From: Amycolatopsis nivea
GTDB lineage: Bacteria > Actinomycetota > Actinomycetes > Mycobacteriales > Pseudonocardiaceae
Assembly (NCBI RefSeq): GCF_004522235.1
Contig: NZ_SDLT01000050.1
Coordinates: 1-64,000 of the forward strand
Direction: 5' to 3'
Length of the DNA stretch: 64,000 nucleotides
Numbering within the stretch: position 1 is the stretch's first letter; every line of letters begins with the position of its first letter. A program made the position numbers and the translations under genes. Below are positions 8,322 through 16,383 of this stretch, in pieces. The notes beneath the pieces were generated by a model. The model saw nothing but the letters and a program-made list of their open reading frames with translations. It was not told the origin of the DNA and searched no databases.

Positions 8322-9380
8322 TCAGCCGCCGAGTGTGATCACGCGTCCTTCGGCGCCTGAGCGGTGCGCGGCTTCGATCACGCGCAAAGTCTCGACCGCG
8401 CTCGCCGGGTCCACCGGGAAGTCCGCCTCGCCGCGCAGCGCGTCCCGGACCTGGGCGTAAAACGCTTCGTAGCAACCGGTTTCGGTCGGCACCGCTTCGG
8501 TTTCGTCGTTCACTCCGAGCAGGCCGGCGTCGCTTTCCGGCTCCACGCCCCAGCCGTCGTCGCCGGGGCGGAGACCGGCTTTGATCTGCGGTTCCTGGAC
8601 GTCGAGGCCGTACTTGGTGAACGTCGCCTGATCGCCGAGCACGCGGAAACGCGGGTTGCGAGTGCCGGCGAGCGCGGACGACCACAGGTGCGACCGCACG
8701 CCGTTCGCGTGATGCAGAGCCACGAACACGTCGTCGTCCACCTGGACGCCGGGGCGGCGGCGATCCACCTCCGCGTACACCTGGGCGACCGGCCCGAACA
8801 ACTGCAGCGCCTGGTCGACGATGTGCGCGCCGAGGTCGTACAGCAGACCGCCCGCCTCGGCCGGGTCGCCGAACTCGCGCCAGTTGTCCTTGATCTTCGG
8901 CACCCAGCGGTCGTAGCGGGATTCGAAGCGGAAGACGGTGCCGAGGCGACCGGATTCGAGCACCTTGCCGACGGTCCGGAAATCCGAATCCCAGCGGCGG
9001 TTCTGGAAGACCGTGAGACCGACGTTCTTGGCTTTCGCCGCGTCGACGACCTGCTGTCCTTCCGCCGCGGTCGGCGCGAACGGCTTGTCCACGACCACCG
9101 GAAGCCCGGCCTCGATCGCGCGGAGGGCGAGCGGCACGTGCGTGCGGTTCGGCGTGGTCACCACGACCAGGTCGAGATCACCCGCGCGGGCGAAAAGTTC
9201 GTCCGCGTCCGGGACCACCTCGGCGCCCGGGTAGTCGGCGCGCGCCTGGGCGGCCCGGTCCGAGTTCCCGGTCACCAGCACGGCCGGGACCAGGCCGGGG
9301 GTCGCCGCGACCAGCGGCGCGTGGAAAACCCGGCCGCCGATCCCGTATCCGAGGATGCCGACCCGCGCGTCATCAGCCAT
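8322..9380 (-). CDS. Gfo/Idh/MocA-family NAD(P)-dependent oxidoreductase
   Basis: This soluble dehydrogenase of 352 residues probably acts on a sugar or polyol. The N-terminal Rossmann fold begins VGILGYGIGGRVFHAPL, followed by VVVTTPNRTH and the family's EKP-like motif as VVVDKPFAPT (Lys in the usual catalytic position). The C-terminal alpha/beta domain includes GGLLYDLGAHIVDQAL with the usual Asp/His pair. ATG at 9380 gives the classic start MADDARVGILGYG. The gene is divergent from a ROK repressor 57 bases away. A near-perfect palindrome covers the start region (9385-9413), so it is very probably repressed by that ROK protein and induced by a sugar or derivative. The substrate is not determined. 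Confidence 0.9.
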   Translation of the reverse strand: MADDARVGILGYGIGGRVFHAPLVAATPGLVPAVLVTGNSDRAAQARADYPGAEVVPDADELFARAGDLDLVVVTTPNRTHVPLALRAIEAGLPVVVDKPFAPTAAEGQQVVDAAKAKNVGLTVFQNRRWDSDFRTVGKVLESGRLGTVFRFESRYDRWVPKIKDNWREFGDPAEAGGLLYDLGAHIVDQALQLFGPVAQVYAEVDRRRPGVQVDDDVFVALHHANGVRSHLWSSALAGTRNPRFRVLGDQATFTKYGLDVQEPQIKAGLRPGDDGWGVEPESDAGLLGVNDETEAVPTETGCYEAFYAQVRDALRGEADFPVDPASAVETLRVIEAAHRSGAEGRVITLGG

Positions 9381-9384
9381 GGCC

Positions 9385-9413
9385 CCTATTAAACAACACT
9401 GTTGCGTAATAGG
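9385..9413. promoter_or_regulatory. candidate ROK operator shared by the divergent pair
   Basis: The arms CCTATTAAACAACA and TGTTGCGTAATAGG are inverted repeats matching at 12 of 14 positions around a single central base at 9399. The site begins 4 bases upstream of the oxidoreductase start codon and ends 24 bases before the ROK start. A bound repressor would therefore block both transcripts. Confidence 0.75.
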
Positions 9414-9437
9414 CCACCCGTCCGCGATGATCGGCCG

Positions 9438-10505
9438 ATGGCGGAAACCGGCGTCAACCTGCGCGGGCTGCGACGCCACAACCGCGCGCTGCTGCTCGGG
9501 CACATCCTGCGCGCGGGCGGGCTGAGCCGGGTCGAACTGGCGCAGCGGTCCGGGCTGACCCAGCAGGCCGTATCGAAAATCGTGTCCGACCTGCTTCCGG
9601 AAAGGCTGCTGGACGTCGAACGCGCGCCCGCGGCCGGGGTCGGCAAACCGCGCACGATGCTGCGGCTGCGCGCGGAAGCCCGCTGCGCGCTCGGCGCACA
9701 ACTCGACCGCGACGGCTTTCTCGTGCTGCGCACCGGCCTGACCGGCGAGGTCGAGGAGATCGTGGAGGGCCCGCTGCCGATCGGCTTCGGCCCGGAAGCC
9801 GCGGTGACCGCGATCGCCGACGGCGTGCGCAAACTGGTCACCGACGTCGATCCGGCGCGCGTGCTCGGGCTCGGCGTCGGCGCGGTGGGACCGCTCGACC
9901 ACCACGCGGGCCGCGTCCGCGACGCCACCAACATGCCCGGCTGGCACGACGTTCCGCTGCGCGATCTGCTCGCCGAACGCACCGGTCTGCAGGTCACGCT
10001 GGACAAAAACACCAACTCCGCCGCCTTCGCCCATGCTTGGCCGGAGGAAACCTCGGCCGCGACCGCGGTGGTCCTGGTCGGCACCGGAATCGGGGTGGGC
10101 CTGCTGATCGACGGACGCGTCTATCGGGGACCGCGCACCAACGCTGGTGAGTTCGGCCACACCACCATCGCCTACGCCGGACCGCGCTGCGCCTGCGGAC
10201 GTCGCGGCTGCGTCGAGGTCATGCACCGCGCCGCCGGCACCCCGCACGACGCCGCCCGGCTGCTCGGCATCGGGCTCGCCGACCTGGTGCAGGTGCTCGA
10301 TTTGGAACGGATCGTCCTGTTCGGACGGACGGTCCGCGGCGCGCCCGAGGTCTACCGCGAAACGGTCTCGCAACAGCTGCGCGACCTGCTGCCGGTGCCG
10401 TACTGGCAGCGCATCGACGTCGAATTGAGCGACCTCGACGAGGAGGCGGTAGCCCTCGGCGCCGCTTTCGAGGTGCTTGCCGGGTTTTACGAGGATCCGA
10501 AATGA
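9438..10505 (+). CDS. ROK-family transcriptional repressor
   Basis: This sugar-responsive regulator has 355 residues. The N-terminal winged helix-turn-helix is visible (LSRVELAQRSGLTQQAVSKI), followed by the ROK sugar-kinase-like domain: GVGAVGPLD, DKNTNSAAFAHAW, GTGIGVGLLIDG, the GEFGH motif, and the zinc-binding CACGRRGCVE. Motifs are complete, but the C-terminal part after the zinc motif is somewhat short for the family, with little between CVEVMHRAAGTP and the final helices. ATG at 9438 precedes MAETGVNLRGLRRHNRALLL. It likely represses itself and the divergent Gfo/Idh gene through the 29-bp palindrome between them. The ligand is probably a monosaccharide or its phosphate (family knowledge). 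Confidence 0.9.
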   Translation: MAETGVNLRGLRRHNRALLLGHILRAGGLSRVELAQRSGLTQQAVSKIVSDLLPERLLDVERAPAAGVGKPRTMLRLRAEARCALGAQLDRDGFLVLRTGLTGEVEEIVEGPLPIGFGPEAAVTAIADGVRKLVTDVDPARVLGLGVGAVGPLDHHAGRVRDATNMPGWHDVPLRDLLAERTGLQVTLDKNTNSAAFAHAWPEETSAATAVVLVGTGIGVGLLIDGRVYRGPRTNAGEFGHTTIAYAGPRCACGRRGCVEVMHRAAGTPHDAARLLGIGLADLVQVLDLERIVLFGRTVRGAPEVYRETVSQQLRDLLPVPYWQRIDVELSDLDEEAVALGAAFEVLAGFYEDPK

Positions 10506-10540
10506 CCGGCACCCCACCCGCGGACCGATAGCATCCCGAC

Positions 10541-12106
10541 GTGTCCCGCGTCTCCCAGCCCGCCGCCGCCGAAGAGCCGGATTCGGCTCCCCGCACGCTG
10601 ACCCCGGCGGAGCGGATCGCCCCCAGCCGGCACGACCCGCTGGTGGCCGCGGCGACGAGACCCGTCGGCGGTCCGCTCGGCGAGCACGCGGCGGTCGGCA
10701 GGCAGTGGTTCTGGTCGCCGCAGCGCGTCGGGCTCGCGATGGCCGTGCTCGCGCTCGTGGTGTGCTGGTTCGGCAAAGCCTCGTGCATCCAGCAGTACAG
10801 CGACTCCAACGGCGTGCACCAGCTCGACTGGCGCTCCGGCCGTCCGTTCGTCGCGATGTGCTACTCCGACATCGTCCCGCTCTACAGCTCGGAAAAGCTC
10901 GACGACGCGCGCACCTTCCCCTACGTCACGTCGTGGCAGGAGGATTCGCAAACCGCGGAGAACCAGACCCGGTACATGGAATACCCGGTGGTCACCGGCC
11001 TGTTCCAGTGGATCAACGCGAAACTCGCGGCGGGCTGGACCTCGGTCGCGAACGCGGGCTGGCTGCCCGGCGCGCTGCCGGTGGCGATCTACTTCAACAT
11101 CTCCGCGTTCTGGCTCGCGCTCGCCTGGCTGGTCACCGTGTGGGCCACCGGGCGGACGACGAAACGCAGGCCGTGGGACGCGGTGCTCGTCGCGATCTCA
11201 CCGCTGGTACTGGTCCATACCTTCACGAACTTCGACGCGCTCGCCACCGCGGCCACCGCCGCCGGGATCCTGGCGTGGTCGCGAAAACGCCCGGAGGTCG
11301 CCGGAGTCCTGTTCGGACTCGGCGTCGCCACCAAGCTGTATCCGCTGCTGCTGCTCGGCGTACTGTTCCTGTTGTGCCTGCGCGCCGGGAAACTGCGCGC
11401 GTGGAGCCGGACCGCGGCGTTCACCGTGCTGGCCTGGCTGGTGGTGAACGTCCCGTTCATCGTGGCCGCGCCGCGCGGCTGGTGGGAGTTCTTCCGGCTC
11501 AACACGTTGCGCCCGATGGACCCGGATTCGCTCTACAACGTGGTCTCCTACGCCACCGGCTGGGCGGGCTTCGACGGCGTGCTCCAAAAAGGACAGTCGC
11601 CGACCGTGCTGAACATCGTGGTCGCGGTACTGTTCCTGGCTTGCTGCGCGGGAATCGCGTACGTCGCGCTCACCGCGCCGCGCCGGCCGCGGTTCGGACA
11701 GCTGGCTTTCCTTGTCGTGGCGGCGTTCCTGCTGACGAACAAGGTGTGGAGCCCGCAGTACTCGCTGTGGCTCGTCCCGCTGGCGGTGCTGGCGATCCCG
11801 CGCTGGCGTCCGCTGCTGGCCTGGATGGTCATCGACGCGGCGGTGTGGGCGCCCCGGATGTTCTATTACCTCGGCGTCGACCACAAAGGACTGCCCGCGG
11901 GCTGGTTCCTCGGCGGCGTGGTCATCCGCGACCTCGCCGTCGTCGGGCTGTGCGTGCTGGTGCTCCGCGAGATCTACCGGCCGCGCACCGACCTGGTCCG
12001 GCTCTCCGGCGACGACGACCCGGCGGGCGGCGTCCTGGAACGGGCCCGCGACAAGGTCACCTTCGCGTCCTTCCGCCGCTCCCGCACCGAGCAACCCGTC
12101 TCCTGA
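10541..12106 (+). CDS. GT87-like polytopic membrane glycosyltransferase (DUF2029 family)
   Basis: This integral membrane protein of 521 residues has roughly ten hydrophobic segments beginning with VGLAMAVLALVVCWFG near residue 62. Conserved stretches include GVATKLYPLLLLGVLFLL and LLTNKVWSPQYSLWLVPL, typical of polyprenol-phosphate-sugar-dependent glycosyltransferases of the GT87/DUF2029 group. It resembles Rv0051 by position and by these motifs (from memory). Family members add mannose or similar sugars to lipids outside the cell membrane; the actual substrate here is unknown. The GTG at 10541 is the only sensible start. A hairpin element follows the stop by four bases and is shared with the convergent endonuclease gene. 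Confidence 0.85.
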   Translation: MSRVSQPAAAEEPDSAPRTLTPAERIAPSRHDPLVAAATRPVGGPLGEHAAVGRQWFWSPQRVGLAMAVLALVVCWFGKASCIQQYSDSNGVHQLDWRSGRPFVAMCYSDIVPLYSSEKLDDARTFPYVTSWQEDSQTAENQTRYMEYPVVTGLFQWINAKLAAGWTSVANAGWLPGALPVAIYFNISAFWLALAWLVTVWATGRTTKRRPWDAVLVAISPLVLVHTFTNFDALATAATAAGILAWSRKRPEVAGVLFGLGVATKLYPLLLLGVLFLLCLRAGKLRAWSRTAAFTVLAWLVVNVPFIVAAPRGWWEFFRLNTLRPMDPDSLYNVVSYATGWAGFDGVLQKGQSPTVLNIVVAVLFLACCAGIAYVALTAPRRPRFGQLAFLVVAAFLLTNKVWSPQYSLWLVPLAVLAIPRWRPLLAWMVIDAAVWAPRMFYYLGVDHKGLPAGWFLGGVVIRDLAVVGLCVLVLREIYRPRTDLVRLSGDDDPAGGVLERARDKVTFASFRRSRTEQPVS

Positions 12107-12109
12107 AGT

Positions 12110-12160
12110 CCGTGAAGGACTCCTCCCGGGAACCTGATTCCCTCAAGGAGTCCTTCACGG
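12110..12160. terminator. bidirectional hairpin, 14-bp perfect stem
   Basis: CCGTGAAGGACTCC at 12110-12123 pairs perfectly with GGAGTCCTTCACGG at 12147-12160, with a partly paired inner region. It lies exactly between the stops of two convergent genes and has no T-run on either side. I recall similar hairpins dispersed in Amycolatopsis genomes; no second copy is visible in this window. Confidence 0.7.
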
Positions 12161-12164
12161 CCGC

Positions 12165-12938
12165 TCAGGCGAGTTGTTTGCGCAGGTACGCGATGTCGGC
12201 GGCCTGGCCTTCGCCCGGCGTTTCGACGACCACCGGCGCACCCGCCTGGCGCACGACCTCGGCGAGCAGCTCCGGTTCGATCGTGCCGTCGCCGTCGACC
12301 ACCGACGCGTGCCGGTCGCGGTTGGAACCGTGCTCGTCGCGCGAGTTGTTGCAGTGCACCAGGTCGATCCGGCCGGTGATGGCCTTGACCTTCTCCACCG
12401 CGGTCGCGAGATCCCAGCCGGCCGCGTAGGCGTGGCAGGTGTCGAGGCAGAAGCCCGCGCCGAACTCGCCGACCTTGTCCCACAGCCGGGCGATCACGTC
12501 GAGTTCGCGGGTCATCGCGTTGTCGCCGCCCGCGGTGTTCTCGATCAGGATCGGCACCGCGAAGCCGCCCTTTTCCGCTTCGCGCTCGAAGAGCTTGCGC
12601 CAGTTGACCAAGCCCTCCTCGACGTCGTCGCCCGCGCCGACGTGCCCACCGTGCACGATCAGGCCCTTCGCGCCGATCGCGGCGGCCCCGTCGGCGTGCT
12701 GGGTGACGTTCTTGCGGGACGGGATGCGGATCCGGTTGTTTTTGGACGCGACGTTGATCAGGTACGGCGCGTGGATGAACACCTCGACCGGGGAGGCCTT
12801 GATCTCCTCGCCGTGCGGATGCGGTTTCGGTGCCTTCCACCCCTGCGGGTCGGAGAGGAAGAACTGGACGACGTCGGCTTCTCGCTCGGCGACGGCGGCC
12901 AGCGGATCGTCGTCGCGGACATGGGCGCCAATCTGCAT
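12165..12938 (-). CDS. nfo: endonuclease IV-type AP endonuclease
   Basis: This TIM-barrel, metal-dependent apurinic/apyrimidinic endonuclease belongs to base excision repair (257 residues; resembles mycobacterial End). Signature stretches are in order: MQIGAHV at the N-terminus, VFIHAPYLINVAS, GLIVHGGHVGAG, ILIENTAGG with the metal-binding Glu, FCLDTCHAYAAG, LVHCNNSRDEHGSNRDRHA and a C-terminal VVETPGE. All motifs that normally hold the three zinc ions are present. The ATG at 12938 gives the expected MQIGAHV start. It converges on the glycosyltransferase gene. Nothing in the neighbourhood ties it to a specific pathway. Confidence 0.92.
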   Translation of the reverse strand: MQIGAHVRDDDPLAAVAEREADVVQFFLSDPQGWKAPKPHPHGEEIKASPVEVFIHAPYLINVASKNNRIRIPSRKNVTQHADGAAAIGAKGLIVHGGHVGAGDDVEEGLVNWRKLFEREAEKGGFAVPILIENTAGGDNAMTRELDVIARLWDKVGEFGAGFCLDTCHAYAAGWDLATAVEKVKAITGRIDLVHCNNSRDEHGSNRDRHASVVDGDGTIEPELLAEVVRQAGAPVVVETPGEGQAADIAYLRKQLA

Positions 12939-13041
12939 GCCCTGACGCTACTACCGGGCGAATCTCCCCCTTCGGCCCGAGTTGGTGACGCTCGTGGAGT
13001 ACCGTGAGCGCGTTCCGTGATCCAGTCGGGGGAGGAAAGAC

Positions 13042-13869
13042 ATGCGGAAACGCGCTGGACGGACGATTTCGCTGGGAGTCGCGCTCGCGGCGCCGCTGCT
13101 GTCGGCGGTCCTGGCCTTTCCCGCCACCGCGTCCGCGGACCCGAGCCCGACGGTGACCGGCGACTGCGAATCCACCCTGCAGAACGGCAAGGACGGCACC
13201 GGCCTCGCGCTCGACGCGGGCGCCCCGCTCAACGCGCCGAACCGGCTGACGGTCGGCCTCGATTCGAAGGCGAAGCAGACCGACGGCAACAACACGTTGC
13301 TCAACCTCCCGGTCGGCGACACCGTGCGCGCGCTGGGTGTCGGCGAGGCGCCCGTCGTTGGCGAGACGGCCGCGAAGGACACCTGCCCGTTCGTGCAGGC
13401 CGCGGGGAACGGCGTCGGCAACGCGACCCAGGGACTGGTCGGCGGACTTCCGGGAACCCCGCTTCCCAGCCCGCCGCCGAGCCCCAAGCCGCCGAACCCC
13501 ACGCCGAACCCGCCGTCCCCGGCTCCCGGCCCCGGCGGCCCTGGCCAGCCCGTCCCCGGCGGCGACACGCTCGGCCCGGTGACGTCGGTCAGCGGCGACC
13601 TGTCCGGCCTCGACTCGGTGTCCGGCATCTTCACCGGGGCCGCGATGCTCCCGGCGAGTTTCGTGCAGGCCCCGATCGTCACCCAGGTCGTGCCCGGCCA
13701 GCTGCCGCAGGACCAGGTGCCGACCGTCGACGCGAAGAAGTCCGGCACCGCCGAGGCGCTGCCCGCGGCCAATCCGCCCGCCCGGCTGCCGCTGCTGATC
13801 GCGGTGCTCGCGCTCGCGCTGGTGGCCGCCGCGCTGGTGCGCGCGTGGCTGCGGCGCAAGCCCGCCTGA
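13042..13869 (+). CDS. secreted membrane-anchored protein, first of three tandem paralogues
   Basis: This surface protein of 275 residues has no recognised enzymatic domain. It has a signal peptide (positively charged start, hydrophobic core, ATASADPS cleavage region), a mid part with Pro-rich linker (about residues 138-172) and a C-terminal membrane span followed by RAWLRRKPA. Just before the span is GTAEALPAANPPARLP, the position where the second paralogue has a sortase motif; here it reads LPAAN. GGAGG sits 8 bases before the ATG. Together with the next two genes it forms a family with the same plan but weak mid-region similarity. The function is unknown; a structural or cell-wall-associated role is only an inference. 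Confidence 0.8.
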   Translation: MRKRAGRTISLGVALAAPLLSAVLAFPATASADPSPTVTGDCESTLQNGKDGTGLALDAGAPLNAPNRLTVGLDSKAKQTDGNNTLLNLPVGDTVRALGVGEAPVVGETAAKDTCPFVQAAGNGVGNATQGLVGGLPGTPLPSPPPSPKPPNPTPNPPSPAPGPGGPGQPVPGGDTLGPVTSVSGDLSGLDSVSGIFTGAAMLPASFVQAPIVTQVVPGQLPQDQVPTVDAKKSGTAEALPAANPPARLPLLIAVLALALVAAALVRAWLRRKPA

Positions 13870-14002
13870 CTCTTACCCTGAGTAGCGCCCGCTTCCACCC
13901 GAATGCCTGACCTCGGAGGGGAGGCGGGCGTTACTCGTCTTCGTTACCGTCGTTGTCCACAGCAAGGCAGGTACAACGGACGCGGCGAAAGGGTCGACGG
14001 CC

Positions 14003-14929
14003 ATGCAGCAGCACCGGGCACGGAGGGCCACCGCGGTGGGCGCCGCCGCTTTCGTCCTGGCCGGCTCGGCCGCGCTCGCCGCACCAGGAACCGCGTCGGC
14101 GGACACTCTGACCACCCCGTGCGGTTCCACCATCACCGCCAAACCCGGCGACCACGTCCAGGGCACCCTTCTCGGGCTCCCGCTCGACCTCGGCATCGTC
14201 GGCCAGGTCTCGGGCGTGCTCACCAGCACCGTCAACGCTCTCTGCAAGGTCACGGTGAACGTGGTCAACACCGTCGTCTCGCCGGTCCCGGTGGTCGGCG
14301 CGCCCGCCGCGAGCGCGGTCAACGGCGCGGTCGCGGGCGGCACCGCCGCGGTGCAGCAGGGCGTCGCCGCCGTCAGCCAGGGCCTCACCGGCGGCCAGCC
14401 GGGCAAGCAGAACCCGGGCCCGAACCCGCAGCAACCGCCGTCGTCCGGCGGAAACAGCGGCAGCCCGCAGCAGGGCGGATCGCCGGGCCAGCAGTCCCAG
14501 ATGCCGGGCTCGACCAGCCCCGTACTCGGCGATTACGGCGGCGCGGGCGGCGGGGCCGCGCCGTTCTCGGCCTTCCTGCCGAACTTCAGCGATTTGTCGT
14601 ACGGCTACAACACCGGATACGCGCCAATGCGCGATTACAGCGGCATCCCGATGGCGATGGCCGGATTGTTCAGCCCGTCGCCGTCGCTGCGCTACGGCAG
14701 CCAAATCCCGGGTTACGCGCCGCAATACGGCATTTCCAACCCGGACGGCTCGAACGGCGGCGACCGCACCATCCAGAACGCGGGTAACGCCCAGGCATTG
14801 CCGGGCACCGGCGGCAACCACACGAACGGGTTGGACTGGCCAGTTCTGGTGGCAGTTTTGGCACTCTCCGGAGTCAGCGCTGGCCTGGTCCGCACCTGGG
14901 TGCTCCGCCGAATGGCCGCTGCAGGTTAG
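14003..14929 (+). CDS. secreted protein with LPXTG-type sorting signal, second tandem paralogue
   Basis: This surface protein of 308 residues has a signal peptide ending near ASADTLTTPCG. A Gln/Pro/Gly-rich linker (about residues 130-180) and a Tyr-rich segment follow (SYGYNTGYAPMRDYSG). The C-terminus is a canonical sorting signal: L266-P-G-T-G270, a membrane span (VLVAVLALSGVSAGLV) and the basic tail RTWVLRRMAAAG. It is therefore likely to be attached to the cell wall by a sortase, which is not encoded in this window. The preceding motif NAGNAQAL is shared with the third paralogue. The ATG at 14003 has GAAAGGG upstream. The biological role is unknown. Confidence 0.82.
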   Translation: MQQHRARRATAVGAAAFVLAGSAALAAPGTASADTLTTPCGSTITAKPGDHVQGTLLGLPLDLGIVGQVSGVLTSTVNALCKVTVNVVNTVVSPVPVVGAPAASAVNGAVAGGTAAVQQGVAAVSQGLTGGQPGKQNPGPNPQQPPSSGGNSGSPQQGGSPGQQSQMPGSTSPVLGDYGGAGGGAAPFSAFLPNFSDLSYGYNTGYAPMRDYSGIPMAMAGLFSPSPSLRYGSQIPGYAPQYGISNPDGSNGGDRTIQNAGNAQALPGTGGNHTNGLDWPVLVAVLALSGVSAGLVRTWVLRRMAAAG

Positions 14930-15014
14930 GCCAACTCACCAGTATCTTTACCGGAGTCCATTCGTTGTTCCTGATGCGACGAACCATGCCCGCGGACCCC
15001 GGAGGATAGTGCTC

Positions 15015-15929
15015 GTGCGGAAAATCCCCACCTGGAAGCGAACCCGTCGAGCACTCACCGTCACCGCCCTCGCCGCCCTCTTCACCGGCGGCGCGTTCCT
15101 GGGCACCGGCACCGCGTCCGCGGCGACCACGCTCGCGAACCAGTGCAAGGGCTCGGTCACCGGCGGCATGGGCGATGCGGTCGTCGTGCCCGGTTCGGCG
15201 GTCAAGGAGATCGTCCGCCAGTCGGCGAAGGACCAGGTCAACTTCTGGCGGCTGCTCACCGTGTGGCCGGATTCGCTGGCGAACGCCATCGCGAACAAGG
15301 GCAACCTGCAGGTCGGCGCGATCCCGAACTCCGCGGGCGGCACGATCAGCGGCGACGCCATCGGCCAGGTCGTCTCGAACGCGCTGAAGGACGAGTGGGG
15401 TCTCGGCGTGCTGCCGGACACCAAGACCAAGGTGCTGAACGGGATCCGCAGCGGCGTCGCGTCCGCGTGCGGGCTCACCACGGTGGCGAACAACTACCAG
15501 GCGCCGTCGTCCTCGAGCTCGCCGTCGAACGGCGGCACCCAGTCGAACGGCAACGCGCCCGCGCAGAACGGCGGCGGCAACCCGCTCGGCGACTACCAGC
15601 CAGGCTCGACCGGGATCGCCCCGCCGCGCGACTACGGCAACATCCCGACCGCGACCCCGGGCAACCCAGGCGTGCTGGGCACCGCGATCGCGCCCGGCGC
15701 GCGGTACGGCTCGCTGCCCGGTTCGGGCGCGCTGCCGCAGCAGCCGTCGGCCGGACAGGACCCGCAGGGCCAGCAGGGCCCGGACATCCGCAACGCGGGC
15801 AACGCCGAGGCGCTGGCGAGCCAGGGCGGTGCCTCGGACGTCCAGCTGCCGATGCTGCTCGCGGTGATCGTGCTGGCCGGCGTCACCGCCGGGCTCGTCC
15901 GCACCTGGGTGCTGCGCCGCGTCAGCTGA
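15015..15929 (+). CDS. secreted membrane-anchored protein, third tandem paralogue
   Basis: This surface protein of 304 residues has a basic N-terminus (KIPTWKRTRR), hydrophobic core and signal cleavage near GTASAATT. A helical mid part contains ASACGLTTVANNYQAP, followed by a Ser/Asn/Gly/Gln-rich linker and the segment PPRDYGNIPTATPG. It ends with NAGNAEALASQGG, a membrane span and RTWVLRRVS. The site corresponding to LPXTG is LASQG, so sortase anchoring is doubtful and it may remain membrane-anchored. GTG at 15015 is chosen because GGAGG at 15001-15005 lies 9 bases upstream; the GTG at 15009 would be only 3 bases away. The function is unknown. Confidence 0.8.
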   Translation: MRKIPTWKRTRRALTVTALAALFTGGAFLGTGTASAATTLANQCKGSVTGGMGDAVVVPGSAVKEIVRQSAKDQVNFWRLLTVWPDSLANAIANKGNLQVGAIPNSAGGTISGDAIGQVVSNALKDEWGLGVLPDTKTKVLNGIRSGVASACGLTTVANNYQAPSSSSSPSNGGTQSNGNAPAQNGGGNPLGDYQPGSTGIAPPRDYGNIPTATPGNPGVLGTAIAPGARYGSLPGSGALPQQPSAGQDPQGQQGPDIRNAGNAEALASQGGASDVQLPMLLAVIVLAGVTAGLVRTWVLRRVS

Positions 15930-15985
15930 CCCGCCGCACCGGACTGTCGGACCCGCCGGGTACGCTTACCTGGACAAACCCTCCT

Positions 15986-16004
15986 GTCACGGATCCGCCG
16001 TGAC
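15986..16004 (+). promoter_or_regulatory. candidate S6:S18 autoregulatory hairpin in the rpsF leader
   Basis: A perfect 7-bp stem (GTCACGG / CCGTGAC) with loop ATCCG lies 26 bases before the rpsF start codon. Known rpsF leaders carry a CCG-containing loop bound by the S6:S18 dimer; the loop here contains CCG. The match is to the general plan only, and the assignment is inference. Confidence 0.4.
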
Positions 16005-16030
16005 CGCGAGCCCATAGGAGGTGAGTGGTT

Positions 16031-16354
16031 ATGTCACGCCATTACGAGGTAATGGTCATCCTGGACCCGACGCTCGACGAGCGTACGGTCGCGCCCACGC
16101 TGGACAACTTCCTCAACGTGATCCGCACTTCGGGCGGAAGCGTCGAGAAGGTCGACGTGTGGGGCCGCCGTCGCTTGGCGTACGAGATCAAGAAGAACGC
16201 CGAGGGCATCTACGCGCTGCTGGACCTGAACTCGACGGCCGAGGCCGTCAAGGAACTGGACCGCCAGCTGTCGCTGCAGGAAACCGTGCTGCGCACCAAG
16301 GTCATGCGCCGCGAGGTCAAGGCCGCGGCCAAGCCCGCGCCCGCCAAGGCCTGA
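16031..16354 (+). CDS. rpsF: 30S ribosomal protein S6
   Basis: S6 is a small-subunit protein that binds S18 on the 16S rRNA platform; it has 107 residues including SRHYEVMVILDPTLDERTV and VWGRRRLAYEIKKNAEGIYALLDL. ATG at 16031 is preceded by AGGAGGTGA at good spacing; a GTG six bases earlier is less likely. It is the first gene of rpsF-ssb-rpsR-rplI, an order conserved across bacteria. The 29-base gap to ssb and the small downstream gaps support one transcript. A hairpin upstream may provide feedback control. Confidence 0.97.
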   Translation: MSRHYEVMVILDPTLDERTVAPTLDNFLNVIRTSGGSVEKVDVWGRRRLAYEIKKNAEGIYALLDLNSTAEAVKELDRQLSLQETVLRTKVMRREVKAAAKPAPAKA

Positions 16355-16383
16355 TCCGAGCCCGATCCGAAGGGACGCCATCC

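Noticed and set aside
5581..8685. Long open frame on the minus strand opposite the second ponA
   Set aside because: Same reason; no domain is recognisable and it crosses into the oxidoreductase gene.
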